Source: SCUD01 sp036824505 (lineage in GTDB: Bacteria; Pseudomonadota; Gammaproteobacteria; Steroidobacterales; Steroidobacteraceae). From it: a stretch of 64,000 nucleotides of DNA. A program made the position numbers and the translations under genes. The DNA lies in the NCBI GenBank assembly GCA_036824505.1, contig DAITAA010000003.1, forward strand, positions 1 to 64,000, in the 5' to 3' direction. The notes under the pieces are model-generated. The model was not told where the DNA came from. It made no database searches and saw nothing but the letters and a program-made list of their open reading frames with translations. This document shows, in pieces, positions 51,393 through 59,736 of the stretch. The first letter of the stretch is position 1; each line of letters opens with the position of its first letter.

Positions 51393-53492
51393 ATGCCCGC
51401 CAGCGCGAGAATGCCTGCGCAAGCAATTTCCCTCCCGACGGTTGACTGGCGCCGGGTGCTGCACACCACATTCCTGTCCCGCGCGCTCGACCAGCTCGAG
51501 GAATCCCGGCTGGTGCCGGAGCGCAAGGTGCTCTATCAATTCTCGGCGCGGGGGCACGACGTGACCCAGGCGCTGCTTGGCCTGCAGTTGACCGGCGCGC
51601 GTGACGCTGTTGCCTCGTATTACCGTTCACGGCCACTCGCACTGGCAATCGGACTTTCCGCCGAGCAGGCGCTCGCTTCCACGATGATGCGTGCCGAGGG
51701 CATGTCGGCCGGGCGTGACATCGGGGTCGTCATCAACCTGCCGAATCGCCAGGGTCCCTGCATCCTGCCAGCCTGCGGCGGTGTCGGTTCCCAGTACACG
51801 CCCGCGACTGGGTGGGCGCAGGCGCTCGCATACCGCGTGCGCGTGCTGGACGACCTGCAATGCGCGGGCAGCATCGCGGTGGTGCATGGTGGCGATGCGT
51901 CAACGGCAACCAATGGATTCTGGGCTTCGCTCAATATTGCGACGACCGGGCGTTTGCCACTGCTTTATTTCATCGAGGACAACGGCTTCGGCATCTCCGT
52001 CAGGTCTGACCGCCAGACTCCGGGCGGCGACATTGCCGCGAATCTGGCTTCGTTCCGTAATCTGCAGATCATGGATGGTGACGGCTCGGATCCCGTCGCC
52101 GCCGCCGCGTTGATTGAAAAATCGGTTGCCGCGGTCCGTGCAGGCGAAGGGCCGGTGTTGCTGCGGTTGACCGTGCCACGCCTGTCGGGGCATTCAGGAC
52201 AGGATACGCAGGCCTACAAGACGGCCGAGGAAATCGCCGCCGAACGCGCACGCGATCCGCTGCTGCGACTGCGCGCACAGATCGTCCCGCAGCTCGTTGC
52301 CGAGGCTGAGTGGAAGGCGCTGGAAGCCGGGGCTCAGGCAGAGGTCGATGCGGCGCTTGCGCGCATCGAGGCACGGCCGGCGGCCGATGCGGGCGCAGTG
52401 GCACGCTACACATTCACCGAAATCCGCGATGACGGGTCGGCGGAACTTCAGCAGCAGGGCGGCATGTTGACTGAAGGCGTCCTGCCTGCGGCGGGCAGCG
52501 ATATTCCGCGGCCGGACGGGCCGCGCATCAACATGCTCACTGCGATCCGCCGGACGCTGGAGCGCGAGCTCGAAATCAATCCGCGCGTGCTGGTCTTTGG
52601 AGAAGACGTGGGGCGCAAGGGCGGCGTGCATGCGGCAACAGTGGGCCTGCAGGAACGATTCGGCGAACTGCGCGTCTTTGATACCAGCCTGTCCGAAGAG
52701 GGCATCATCGGACGCTCGGTCGGCATGGCGCTGGCGGGCCTGGTGCCAGTCCCGGAAATCCAGTTCCGCAAGTACGCGGAACCTGCCACGGAGCAATTGC
52801 ATGACTGCGGGACAATGCGCTGGCGCACGGCCAACCGCTTTGCCGCGCCGGTGGTGGTGCGGATGCCGGGCGGCTTCTTCAAGTGCGGCGATCCCTGGCA
52901 CAGCCAGTCCAACGAGGTGGAATTCCTGCACGCGACCGGATGGCGATTGGCGATGCCGTCCAATGCCGAGGACGCGGTGGGTCTCCTGCGCACGGCGTTG
53001 CGGGGCAATGACCCGGTCATCTTCTTCGAGCATCGTTCGCTGCTCGATGGCGCTGCCGCAAGGCGCCCGTATCCGGGCGACGACTTCATGCTGCCATTTG
53101 GTGTCGCGCGCACGGTGCTAAACGGCACCGAACTCACGGTCGTCAGCTGGGGCGCGATGGTTGAGCGTTGCGAGCAGGCGGCCGGCGAATCCGGCATCGA
53201 TGTCGAATTGCTCGACCTGCGCACGCTGTCGCCCTGGGACCGCGAGGCTGTATTGGCATCGGTCAAGAAGACGCGGCGCTGCCTGATCGTGCACGAGGAC
53301 ACCATGACCGCCGGTTTCGGCGCCGAGATCGCCGCGGTGGTCGCCGAACGCGGCTTCTTCGATCTCGACGCGCCGATCGGGCGCCTCGCGATGCCGGACG
53401 TGCCGAGCCCGCACAGTCCCGCCTTGCTGGATGCCGTGTTGCCTTCCGTCGAGCGCATTGTCGCGACCATGCGCCGCATCGCGAGCGTCTGA
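51393..53492 (+). CDS. 2-oxoacid dehydrogenase E1, fused alpha and beta subunits
   Basis: 699 aa; ATG at 51393 with GGAGG 8 nt upstream. The N-terminal half is E1-alpha: GVGSQYTPATGWAQALAYRV, then the thiamine-diphosphate motif from GGDAS (Asp168) to EDNGFG (Asn197). The C-terminal half is E1-beta: VLVFGEDVGRKGGVHAATVG, TSLSEEGIIGRSVGMALAGL and EIQFRKYAEP. It decarboxylates a branched-chain-type 2-oxoacid and passes the acyl group to the E2 encoded 3 nt downstream. In separate-subunit systems the first motif is GDG; here it is GDA. No E3 gene is in the window. Confidence 0.92.
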   Translation: MPASARMPAQAISLPTVDWRRVLHTTFLSRALDQLEESRLVPERKVLYQFSARGHDVTQALLGLQLTGARDAVASYYRSRPLALAIGLSAEQALASTMMRAEGMSAGRDIGVVINLPNRQGPCILPACGGVGSQYTPATGWAQALAYRVRVLDDLQCAGSIAVVHGGDASTATNGFWASLNIATTGRLPLLYFIEDNGFGISVRSDRQTPGGDIAANLASFRNLQIMDGDGSDPVAAAALIEKSVAAVRAGEGPVLLRLTVPRLSGHSGQDTQAYKTAEEIAAERARDPLLRLRAQIVPQLVAEAEWKALEAGAQAEVDAALARIEARPAADAGAVARYTFTEIRDDGSAELQQQGGMLTEGVLPAAGSDIPRPDGPRINMLTAIRRTLERELEINPRVLVFGEDVGRKGGVHAATVGLQERFGELRVFDTSLSEEGIIGRSVGMALAGLVPVPEIQFRKYAEPATEQLHDCGTMRWRTANRFAAPVVVRMPGGFFKCGDPWHSQSNEVEFLHATGWRLAMPSNAEDAVGLLRTALRGNDPVIFFEHRSLLDGAAARRPYPGDDFMLPFGVARTVLNGTELTVVSWGAMVERCEQAAGESGIDVELLDLRTLSPWDREAVLASVKKTRRCLIVHEDTMTAGFGAEIAAVVAERGFFDLDAPIGRLAMPDVPSPHSPALLDAVLPSVERIVATMRRIASV

Positions 53493-53495
53493 GCC

Positions 53496-54716
53496 ATGTC
53501 CACGACAATCGATGTGCTGTTGCCGGTTGATCAGGCCGAGGGCACTCGCTCACAGGTGCTGCGCTGGTTGAAGGCCGTCGGCGAGCCGGTAAAACGCCAC
53601 GAGCCACTGGTCGAGATCGAAACGGACAAGGTCACCGTCGAGGTACCCGCGCCGGCCGATGGCGTCCTGCAGGAGATTTCTGCAGCGGAAGGCACGGACG
53701 TGGAACCTGGCGCATTGCTTGGCCGTGTTGCGCCCGGCGCAGCCGCTCCCATCCTGGAGTCCAGCGCCTCTGCGGTCGCCGCGGCTCCCAGCGCGGCGCC
53801 CGGCCCGCCAGCAGCCGCGGTAACCGGCCGCCGCGCATCGCCTGATCGCATGAGTCCCGCCGTTCGGCGGCTGCTTGCGGAGCACGGACTCGATGCCGAT
53901 GTCGTCAAGCCGAGTGGTGAAGGGGGGCGGATCACGGTCGACGACGTACTGGCGGCTGCCGCGCGGCGCGCGGCGCCGACTGCGACGATTGCGCCAACGG
54001 CTGCAGTCGTGGGGCCGGGTGGCATCCGCCGCGTGCCGCACACGCCAATGCGCCGGCGCATCGCCGACCACATGGTCGAGAGCCTGCTCAGAACGGCCCC
54101 GCATGTGACGACGGTCTTCGAGGCGGATATGGCGGCGGTGCTTGCGCACCGTGCGGCGCAGCGGCAGGACTATGAGAAGCGCGGCGCTTCGCTGACTTTG
54201 ACCGCCTATTTCATCGCCGCCTGCGTGGACGCGATCCGCGCCGTTCCCGAAGCGAATGGCCAGTGGACCGACGAAGCGGTGTTGCTGAACGAGCAGATTG
54301 ACATCGGAATCGCAACGGCCCTGGAGGGCCGCGGCCTCGTGGTCCCCGTGATCCGGAATGTTGCAAGTCTCGACTTGTTCGGCATCGCCGCGGCACTTGG
54401 GGAACTGGTGGAACGCGCACGCGATGACCGGCTGACAGCGGCTGAACTGCGCGGCGGCACATTTACGATCTCGAATCACGGCGTCAGCGGCAGCCTGGTC
54501 GCGGTGCCGATCGTGATCAACCAGCCTCAATCGGCGATCCTGGGCGTCGGCCGCCTGGAAAAGCGCGCCGTGGTCGTCGAGCGCGACAGTCGCGACGAGA
54601 TCGTCGTCCGCCCGCGCTGCTACGTGACCCTGACCATCGACCACCGCGTGCTCGACGGTCACCAGGCCAACCGGTTCATGGAAGTGCTGGTGCGGCGGCT
54701 GGAGGGCTGGAGCTAG
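53496..54716 (+). CDS. dihydrolipoamide acyltransferase (E2) of 2-oxoacid dehydrogenase complex
   Basis: 406 aa. Lipoyl domain with the modified Lys45 in ETDKVTVEVPAPADG; a flexible Ala/Pro-rich linker; an E1/E3-binding domain (MSPAVRRLLAEHGLDADVVK, then GEGGRITVDDVLAAA); catalytic domain with His383 and Asp387 (TIDHRVLDGHQANRFME). It forms the core of the complex and transfers the acyl group to CoA. It begins 3 nt after the E1 stop. Acyl specificity not known; the Lrp-type neighbour favours branched-chain substrates. Confidence 0.94.
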   Translation: MSTTIDVLLPVDQAEGTRSQVLRWLKAVGEPVKRHEPLVEIETDKVTVEVPAPADGVLQEISAAEGTDVEPGALLGRVAPGAAAPILESSASAVAAAPSAAPGPPAAAVTGRRASPDRMSPAVRRLLAEHGLDADVVKPSGEGGRITVDDVLAAAARRAAPTATIAPTAAVVGPGGIRRVPHTPMRRRIADHMVESLLRTAPHVTTVFEADMAAVLAHRAAQRQDYEKRGASLTLTAYFIAACVDAIRAVPEANGQWTDEAVLLNEQIDIGIATALEGRGLVVPVIRNVASLDLFGIAAALGELVERARDDRLTAAELRGGTFTISNHGVSGSLVAVPIVINQPQSAILGVGRLEKRAVVVERDSRDEIVVRPRCYVTLTIDHRVLDGHQANRFMEVLVRRLEGWS

Positions 54717-54724
54717 CCTTGATT

Positions 54725-54752
54725 TTGGCGGTGAGCAGCAGGGGCGCATAAT
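54725..54752 (+). promoter_or_regulatory. candidate sigma-70 promoter of the paa operon
   Basis: TTGGCG (54725-54730), 16 nt, CATAAT (54747-54752). The -10 box matches TATAAT at five of six positions, the -35 at four. It lies just after the E2 stop and would start transcripts near 54759, 50 nt upstream of the paaA GTG. Confidence 0.45.
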
Positions 54753-54764
54753 AGCGGCATATTT

Positions 54765-54791
54765 CTGTGTCACAGTGGCGATCGATTCGCC
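54765..54791. promoter_or_regulatory. candidate paa operator: two adjacent palindromes
   Basis: CTGTG-T-CACAG (54765-54775) and GGCGA-TCGAT-TCGCC (54777-54791) lie one base apart, just downstream of the predicted transcription start. A repressor bound here would block initiation. Known regulators of paa genes (PaaX, PaaR/PaaN type) respond to phenylacetyl-CoA, but the site does not match a consensus I can recall with certainty. Confidence 0.4.
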
Positions 54792-54808
54792 GCCATCCGG
54801 AGACTCTC

Positions 54809-55810
54809 GTGTACACGCAGGGGCTTGATTCACTGGGGAATGATTGTCTACGCGACGAAGCGCAGGATATCGGCGCGCTCGAGCAGCGCTTTCAGGCGCG
54901 GATCGACGCCGAGGAGAAAATCGAGCCCAAGGACTGGATGCCAGAGGCCTATCGCCGGACATTGATCCGGCAGATTTCGCAACATGCCCACTCGGAAATC
55001 GTCGGCATGCTTCCCGAGGGAAACTGGATAACCCGCGCGCCGTCCCTTCTGCGCAAGTCCATCCTGATCGCAAAGGTACAGGACGAGGGTGGGCACGGCG
55101 CCTATCTCTACAGCGCGACCGAGACGCTCGGCGTGACCCGCGACGATTTGATCGGGCAGCTGCTGGATGGCAAGGCCAAATACTCCAGCATCTTCAACTA
55201 CCCGACGCCGACCTGGGCCGATATTGGCGCGATAGGCTGGCTCGTGGACGGTGCGGCGATCATGAACCAGATCCCCCTGTGCCGCTGCTCCTACGGGCCT
55301 TATGCGCGGGCCATGGTCCGTATCTGCAAGGAAGAAAGCTTTCACCAGCGGCAGGGGTACGAAATCATGCTGCGCCTTTCGCGCGGCACGCCGGCACAGA
55401 AGGAAATGGCGCAGCAGGCGCTGAATCGGTGGTGGTGGCCTTCGCTGATGATGTTCGGTCCGTCGGACGCCGATTCGAAGCACAGCGCGCAGTCCATGCG
55501 CTGGAAGATCAAGCGTTTCTCGAATGACGAGCTGCGCCAGAAATTCGTGGACTTCACGGTGCCGCAGGCCGAGTTCCTCGGCCTCGCGGTTCCGGATCCG
55601 GCACTGAGCTGGGACGAGGCAACGCAGCACTACCGGTTCGGTGCGATCGAGTGGAGTGAATTTGAACAGGTGCTGAAGGGCCACGGGCCCTGCAATCGCG
55701 AGCGCCTCGAGGCGCGGCGCCGGGCCCATGACGAGGGCCGCTGGGTGCGGGAAGCGGCCGTCGCTCATGCCGCGAAACAGGCCGCCAGGAAAGATTCGCG
55801 CGCCGCCTGA
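54809..55810 (+). CDS. paaA: phenylacetyl-CoA 1,2-epoxidase catalytic subunit PaaA
   Basis: 333 aa. GTG at 54809 (GGAGA 5 nt before) gives the usual start VYTQGLDSLGND; the frame is open further upstream but without support. Signatures: EKIEPKDWMPEAYRRTLIRQ, SEIVGMLPEGNWITRAPSLL, di-iron ligands in KVQDEGGHG and KEESFHQRQG, and RFGAIEWSEF near the end. With PaaB, C and E it epoxidises phenylacetyl-CoA using oxygen and NADPH. First gene of the operon. Confidence 0.96.
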   Translation: MYTQGLDSLGNDCLRDEAQDIGALEQRFQARIDAEEKIEPKDWMPEAYRRTLIRQISQHAHSEIVGMLPEGNWITRAPSLLRKSILIAKVQDEGGHGAYLYSATETLGVTRDDLIGQLLDGKAKYSSIFNYPTPTWADIGAIGWLVDGAAIMNQIPLCRCSYGPYARAMVRICKEESFHQRQGYEIMLRLSRGTPAQKEMAQQALNRWWWPSLMMFGPSDADSKHSAQSMRWKIKRFSNDELRQKFVDFTVPQAEFLGLAVPDPALSWDEATQHYRFGAIEWSEFEQVLKGHGPCNRERLEARRRAHDEGRWVREAAVAHAAKQAARKDSRAA

Positions 55811-55825
55811 GCGCGGGAGGACAGC

Positions 55826-56119
55826 ATGACCGACAGTTCACGCGACTGGCCGCTGTATGAAATATTCATTCGTGCCAGGGCTGGTCTCGATCACAAGCAC
55901 GTGGGCAGCCTGCATGCCACGGATGCCCCCATGGCGATCGAACACGCGCGCGATCTCTACACGCGCCGCCAGGAAGGCGTCAGCATCTGGGCCGTGCGCT
56001 CGAGCGACATTGTCGCGTCGGATCCGACGGACGCCGATGCGTTGTTCGAGCCTGCGCGCGACAAGGTCTATCGGCACCCGACGTTCTACGACATCCCCGA
56101 AGAAGTAAAGACACTGTGA
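55826..56119 (+). CDS. paaB: phenylacetyl-CoA epoxidase subunit PaaB
   Basis: 97 aa with GGGAGG before the ATG. Family motifs WPLYEIFIRARAGLDHKHVG, SLHATDAPMAIEHARDLYTR, EGVSIWAVRSSDIVASDPTD and DKVYRHPTFYDIPEEV. Structural subunit bridging the PaaAC heterotetramers. Its stop overlaps the paaC GTG start. Confidence 0.96.
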   Translation: MTDSSRDWPLYEIFIRARAGLDHKHVGSLHATDAPMAIEHARDLYTRRQEGVSIWAVRSSDIVASDPTDADALFEPARDKVYRHPTFYDIPEEVKTL

Positions 56120-56865
56120 CGCCGCACTGCCTTTACGTCCTGCATCTCGCGGATACGAGCCTGATCCTCGCGCAGCGACTCGGCGAATGGGTCGGCCATG
56201 CGCCCGCGATCGAGGAGGACCTCGGTCTCGCAAATATCTCGCTCGACCTGCTGGGCCAGGCGCGGATGCTGCTGTCACATGCCGGAGAGCTCGAGGGCCT
56301 CGGACGCAGCGAAGACGACCTCGCGTACCTGCGCGAAGAGTCCCAATTCCGCAATGCAACGCTGGTCGAGCAGCCGAATGGCGATTTCGGCCAGACCATC
56401 GTCCGCCAGTTCCTGGTCGACGCCTGGCAACTCGAACTCTACGAACGGCTGCAGGAATCGAAGGATCCGCGGCTCGCGGCAATTGCCGGCAAGGCCATCA
56501 AGGAGACGCGCTATCACCTGCGTTACAGCACCGGATGGCTTGTTCGTCTGGGCGATGGCACCGATGAGAGTCATGCGCGCGCACAGGCCGCATTGGAGCG
56601 CCTGTGGCCACTGGCGGGCGAATTGTTTGTCGCCGACGACGTGGATCGCGAGGTCTCGCAGGCTGGCATAGGACCGGAACCCGAGTCCCTGCTGCCGGGC
56701 TGGTCGGCGCGCATCCGCGCAGTTCTTTCCGAGTCCCGCCTTGCGGAACCTGCGATGACGCCATTCGGCTGGCATGGCAAGCGTGGGCAACACAGCGAGC
56801 ACCTCGGCCATCTGCTGGCGGAGATGCAGTCCTTGCATCGCGCTCATCCCGGCGCCTCCTGGTAG
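56116..56865 (+). CDS. paaC: phenylacetyl-CoA epoxidase structural subunit PaaC
   Basis: 249 aa from a GTG overlapping paaB by 4 nt. Four-helix-bundle subunit: RLGEWVGHAPAIEEDLGLAN, SLDLLGQARMLLSHAGEL, then FGQTIVRQFLVDAWQLELYE and KAIKETRYHLRYSTGWLVRL. It pairs with PaaA and is needed for activity, without the active di-iron site itself. Confidence 0.95.
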   Translation: MTPHCLYVLHLADTSLILAQRLGEWVGHAPAIEEDLGLANISLDLLGQARMLLSHAGELEGLGRSEDDLAYLREESQFRNATLVEQPNGDFGQTIVRQFLVDAWQLELYERLQESKDPRLAAIAGKAIKETRYHLRYSTGWLVRLGDGTDESHARAQAALERLWPLAGELFVADDVDREVSQAGIGPEPESLLPGWSARIRAVLSESRLAEPAMTPFGWHGKRGQHSEHLGHLLAEMQSLHRAHPGASW

Positions 56866-56872
56866 AGCGCCG

Positions 56873-57397
56873 GTGACTGCCGCACCATCCTCGACCGAGG
56901 CCACGCCGCCGGCGGAGACCCTCGCACGCCTGCGCGAGCTGCTTGCGGGTGTCCCGGATCCCGAGATCCCGGTGCTGAGCGTGCTCGACCTCGGCGTGGT
57001 CCGGCACCTGCGCGAAGTTGCCGACGGCACCATTGAAGTCGGCGTGTCGCCGACCTACACGGGGTGCCCGGCCACGCGGGTCATCAAGGCCGACATCGTC
57101 CGGGCGCTGGAGCGCGGCGGGTATCGCGCGGTTGCAGTCGATGTGCTGTCGCCGCCGTGGACCAGCGACTGGATCAGCGATGAGGGCCGCCGGAAGCTTT
57201 CTGAATTCGGCATTGCGCCTCCGGCGCAAGTCGTCACGAGCGCGCGCCAGCTGCTGCAGCCGGATCTCGCCGTCGCGTGCCCGCGCTGCAATTCGACAAA
57301 CACGGCGAAGCTCTCCGAATTTGGCTCGACGCCCTGCAAGGCGCTGTATCGATGCGAGTCGTGCCTCGAGCCGTTCGACTACTTCAAGTGCATCTGA
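56873..57397 (+). CDS. paaD: PaaD, iron-sulphur maturation factor for the epoxidase
   Basis: 174 aa from a GTG at 56873, 7 nt after paaC. A MIP18/DUF59 domain (VPDPEIPVLSVLDLGVVRHL; SPTYTGCPATRVIKADI) is followed by a C-terminal zinc-ribbon-like segment with CPRCNSTNTAKLSEFGSTPC and CESC. Needed for assembly of the Fe-S or di-iron centres of the epoxidase. Start could also be a little earlier, but the N-terminal sequence before it is not conserved-looking. Confidence 0.93.
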   Translation: MTAAPSSTEATPPAETLARLRELLAGVPDPEIPVLSVLDLGVVRHLREVADGTIEVGVSPTYTGCPATRVIKADIVRALERGGYRAVAVDVLSPPWTSDWISDEGRRKLSEFGIAPPAQVVTSARQLLQPDLAVACPRCNSTNTAKLSEFGSTPCKALYRCESCLEPFDYFKCI

Positions 57398-57401
57398 AAC
57401 C

Positions 57402-58490
57402 GTGCTGAAGTTTCACCCCCTCAAGCTGGCGGAGCGAACGGCGATTGCCGACGATGCGGTGGCAATCGGCTTCGTGGTGCCGGATGAACTCCGGGCGGAG
57501 TACAGCTTCAGGGCGGGACAGCACATTGCCGTGCGCGCCATCCTCGACGGACGGGAGGAACGCCGGACCTTTTCCATCGTCAGTCCTGAAGGCTCCCGAC
57601 TTCTCCGGATCGGCGTCCGCGTGCAAACGGGCGGGCGCATGTCGCAGTACCTGGCGCGTGGGCTGCATGTCGGCGACACGATCGACGTGCTGACACCGAA
57701 TGGCAGTTTTCAGCCGCATATCGAGCCGGCACGCGCCAGGCGCTACGTGGCTTTCGCGGCGGGAAGCGGCATCACGCCCGTGCTTTCGATTGCGGCCACT
57801 GTGCTGCAGAAGGAGCCGTCCAGCCATTTCCAGCTCTATTACGGCAATACCAGCGCGGCTCGCGCAATGTTCCTGGACGAGGTGCTTGCATTGAAGGACC
57901 AGTTCCTGCCGCGATTCTCGGCATCATTCTTCATGAGCCGCGAGCCGCAGGAAATCGAGCTGTTCAATGGCAGGATCGATGCGGCGAAGGTGCGCGATCT
58001 GGCGCGCCACGAATTTGACGCGGCTGCGGTGGACGAATTCTTCATCTGCGGGCCCGGATCGATGACCGACGACATCCAGGCCGCGCTCGCCGGTCTTGGC
58101 GCAAAGGGACGCATCCACGTCGAGCATTTCTCGGCGGCGGCGGTTGCTGCGGTGGCTGCGCCGGCCAAGCCAGCGGTCGCCGCGGCGGGCACGCCGGCGC
58201 CCGCCGCAGGCGGCGCGACCATCACGGTGGTCATGGATGGACGCCGGCGCGCATTCAATATGCCGATGCAGGGCGAAGTGATCCTGGACGCCGCAGGGCG
58301 GGCCGGTCTGGACCTGCCATTCTCATGCCGGGCGGGGGTCTGCTCGACCTGCCGCGCGAAGCTCCTGAGCGGCACGGCCGCAATGGAGCACAACGTCGCG
58401 CTCGAGGAATGGGAAGTCGAGGCCGGCTATATTCTGTGTTGCCAGGCAAGACCGACGAGCGCTGCGCTCGAGATCAGCTACGACGAGTGA
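57402..58490 (+). CDS. paaE: phenylacetyl-CoA epoxidase reductase PaaE
   Basis: 362 aa from a GTG at 57402. FAD-binding RRTFSIVSPEG, NADPH site FAAGSGITPVLSIAAT and FICGPGSMTDDIQ; then an Ala/Pro-rich linker of about 30 residues; then a plant-type ferredoxin domain with CRAGVCSTCRAKLLSG and a fourth Cys near the end (LCCQARP). It delivers electrons from NADPH to PaaA. The linker is longer and more Ala-rich than I expect in PaaE. Confidence 0.94.
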   Translation: MLKFHPLKLAERTAIADDAVAIGFVVPDELRAEYSFRAGQHIAVRAILDGREERRTFSIVSPEGSRLLRIGVRVQTGGRMSQYLARGLHVGDTIDVLTPNGSFQPHIEPARARRYVAFAAGSGITPVLSIAATVLQKEPSSHFQLYYGNTSAARAMFLDEVLALKDQFLPRFSASFFMSREPQEIELFNGRIDAAKVRDLARHEFDAAAVDEFFICGPGSMTDDIQAALAGLGAKGRIHVEHFSAAAVAAVAAPAKPAVAAAGTPAPAAGGATITVVMDGRRRAFNMPMQGEVILDAAGRAGLDLPFSCRAGVCSTCRAKLLSGTAAMEHNVALEEWEVEAGYILCCQARPTSAALEISYDE

Positions 58491-58510
58491 CGGCCGCCAC
58501 CGGAGTGCAG

Positions 58511-59299
58511 ATGAATTACACCTCGATCAAGTATTCGGTGGCAGACGACATTGCGCGGTTGACCTTGAACAGACCTGATCGGCTGAACAGCCTGAATGCC
58601 GCGATGCACGAGGAAATCCGGCGCGCGCTGGCGCAGGTTGTTGATGACGGCGCGCGAGTGCTGGTGCTGACCGGTGCGGGTCGCGGATTTTGCGCGGGGC
58701 AGGACCTTGGCGACCGCGTGGTCGTGCCCGGCGGCAGGGGCGTAGATCTCGGGGAATCCATTGAGCGAAACTACAAGCCGCTGGTACTCGCATTGCGCAA
58801 CCTGCCGATGCCGGTCATCGCGGCGGTCAATGGCGTTGCCGCGGGGGCGGGCTCCAGCATCGCGCTCGCCTGCGACATCGTGATTGCGGCGCGCTCGGCG
58901 GTGTTTGTCCAGGCATTCTGCCGTCTCGGACTGATACCGGATAGCGGTGCCACCTGGTTCCTTCCACGTCTGGTCGGCAATGCACGCGCCACCGGACTCG
59001 CAATGCTGGGTGACAAGCTGCCCGCGCAGCAGGCAGCGGACTGGGGGTTGATCTGGCGTTGCGTGGATGACGCCGATTTCGCGCAGGTCGTGGACCGGCT
59101 CGTCGCGGAACTTGCGGTTGCGCCAACGACCGGGCTGGTTCGCACCCGCCAGGCGATGCAGGGTGCCTGGCAGCATTCACTCACCGAGCAGCTCGACATG
59201 GAGCGCGATCTCCAGCGAGAGCTCGGCTGGTCGTCCGACTTTGCCGAGGGCGTCGCGGCATTTTCCGAAAAACGCCCGCCGCGTTTCAGCGGCCGCTAG
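58511..59299 (+). CDS. paaG: 2-(1,2-epoxy-1,2-dihydrophenyl)acetyl-CoA isomerase PaaG
   Basis: 262 aa with GGAG before the ATG. Crotonase fold: LTLNRPDRLNSLNAAMHEEI, TGAGRGFCAGQDLGDRVVVP, AVNGVAAGAGSSIALACDIV and the active-site segment FCRLGLIPDSGATWFLPRLV. The AGRGFCAGQDL motif and overall order match PaaG closely. Opens the epoxide to the seven-membered oxepin-CoA. A separate paaF is missing; see the fused gene at 60931. Confidence 0.94.
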   Translation: MNYTSIKYSVADDIARLTLNRPDRLNSLNAAMHEEIRRALAQVVDDGARVLVLTGAGRGFCAGQDLGDRVVVPGGRGVDLGESIERNYKPLVLALRNLPMPVIAAVNGVAAGAGSSIALACDIVIAARSAVFVQAFCRLGLIPDSGATWFLPRLVGNARATGLAMLGDKLPAQQAADWGLIWRCVDDADFAQVVDRLVAELAVAPTTGLVRTRQAMQGAWQHSLTEQLDMERDLQRELGWSSDFAEGVAAFSEKRPPRFSGR

Positions 59300-59307
59300 G
59301 GGATTGC

Positions 59308-59736
59308 ATGGATCGCAGGCAGCGCATTGCGCAACTCGTGGCTGACAAGCTCTATGGTTCGGATCAGGCTTCGCAGATGCTCGGCATGCGCATCGAGTCG
59401 GTTGTACCCGGATGTGCGCGCGTGACAATGCGCGTGCGACCCGACATGGTCAATGGCCATGGCATCTGCCACGGCGGGCTGATATTCACGCTGGCCGACA
59501 GCGCCTTCGCGTTTGCCTGCAACTCGCACGGCCATAATACCGTCGCGGCCGGCGCGGCCATCGAATTCCTGGCGCCGGCGCGTGAAGGCGACCTGTTGAC
59601 GGCGAGCGCAACCGAGCGTTGGCGGGCGGGGCGCAGCGGCATCTATGAGATCGAGGTGCGCAACGATCGTGACGAGGCCATCGCGCTGTTCCGCGGCCGT
59701 TGTCACCAGATCGCCGGGAGGGTGGTCGATGAATGA
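59308..59736 (+). CDS. paaI: PaaI-type hydroxyphenylacetyl-CoA thioesterase
   Basis: 142 aa. Hot-dog fold with DMVNGHGICHGGLIFTLADS (HGG and catalytic Asp in ADSAFAFACNS) and GAAIEFLAPAREGDLLTASA. PaaI hydrolyses dead-end hydroxyphenylacetyl-CoA products to free trapped CoA. Its last 8 nt overlap the thiolase start. Confidence 0.94.
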   Translation: MDRRQRIAQLVADKLYGSDQASQMLGMRIESVVPGCARVTMRVRPDMVNGHGICHGGLIFTLADSAFAFACNSHGHNTVAAGAAIEFLAPAREGDLLTASATERWRAGRSGIYEIEVRNDRDEAIALFRGRCHQIAGRVVDE

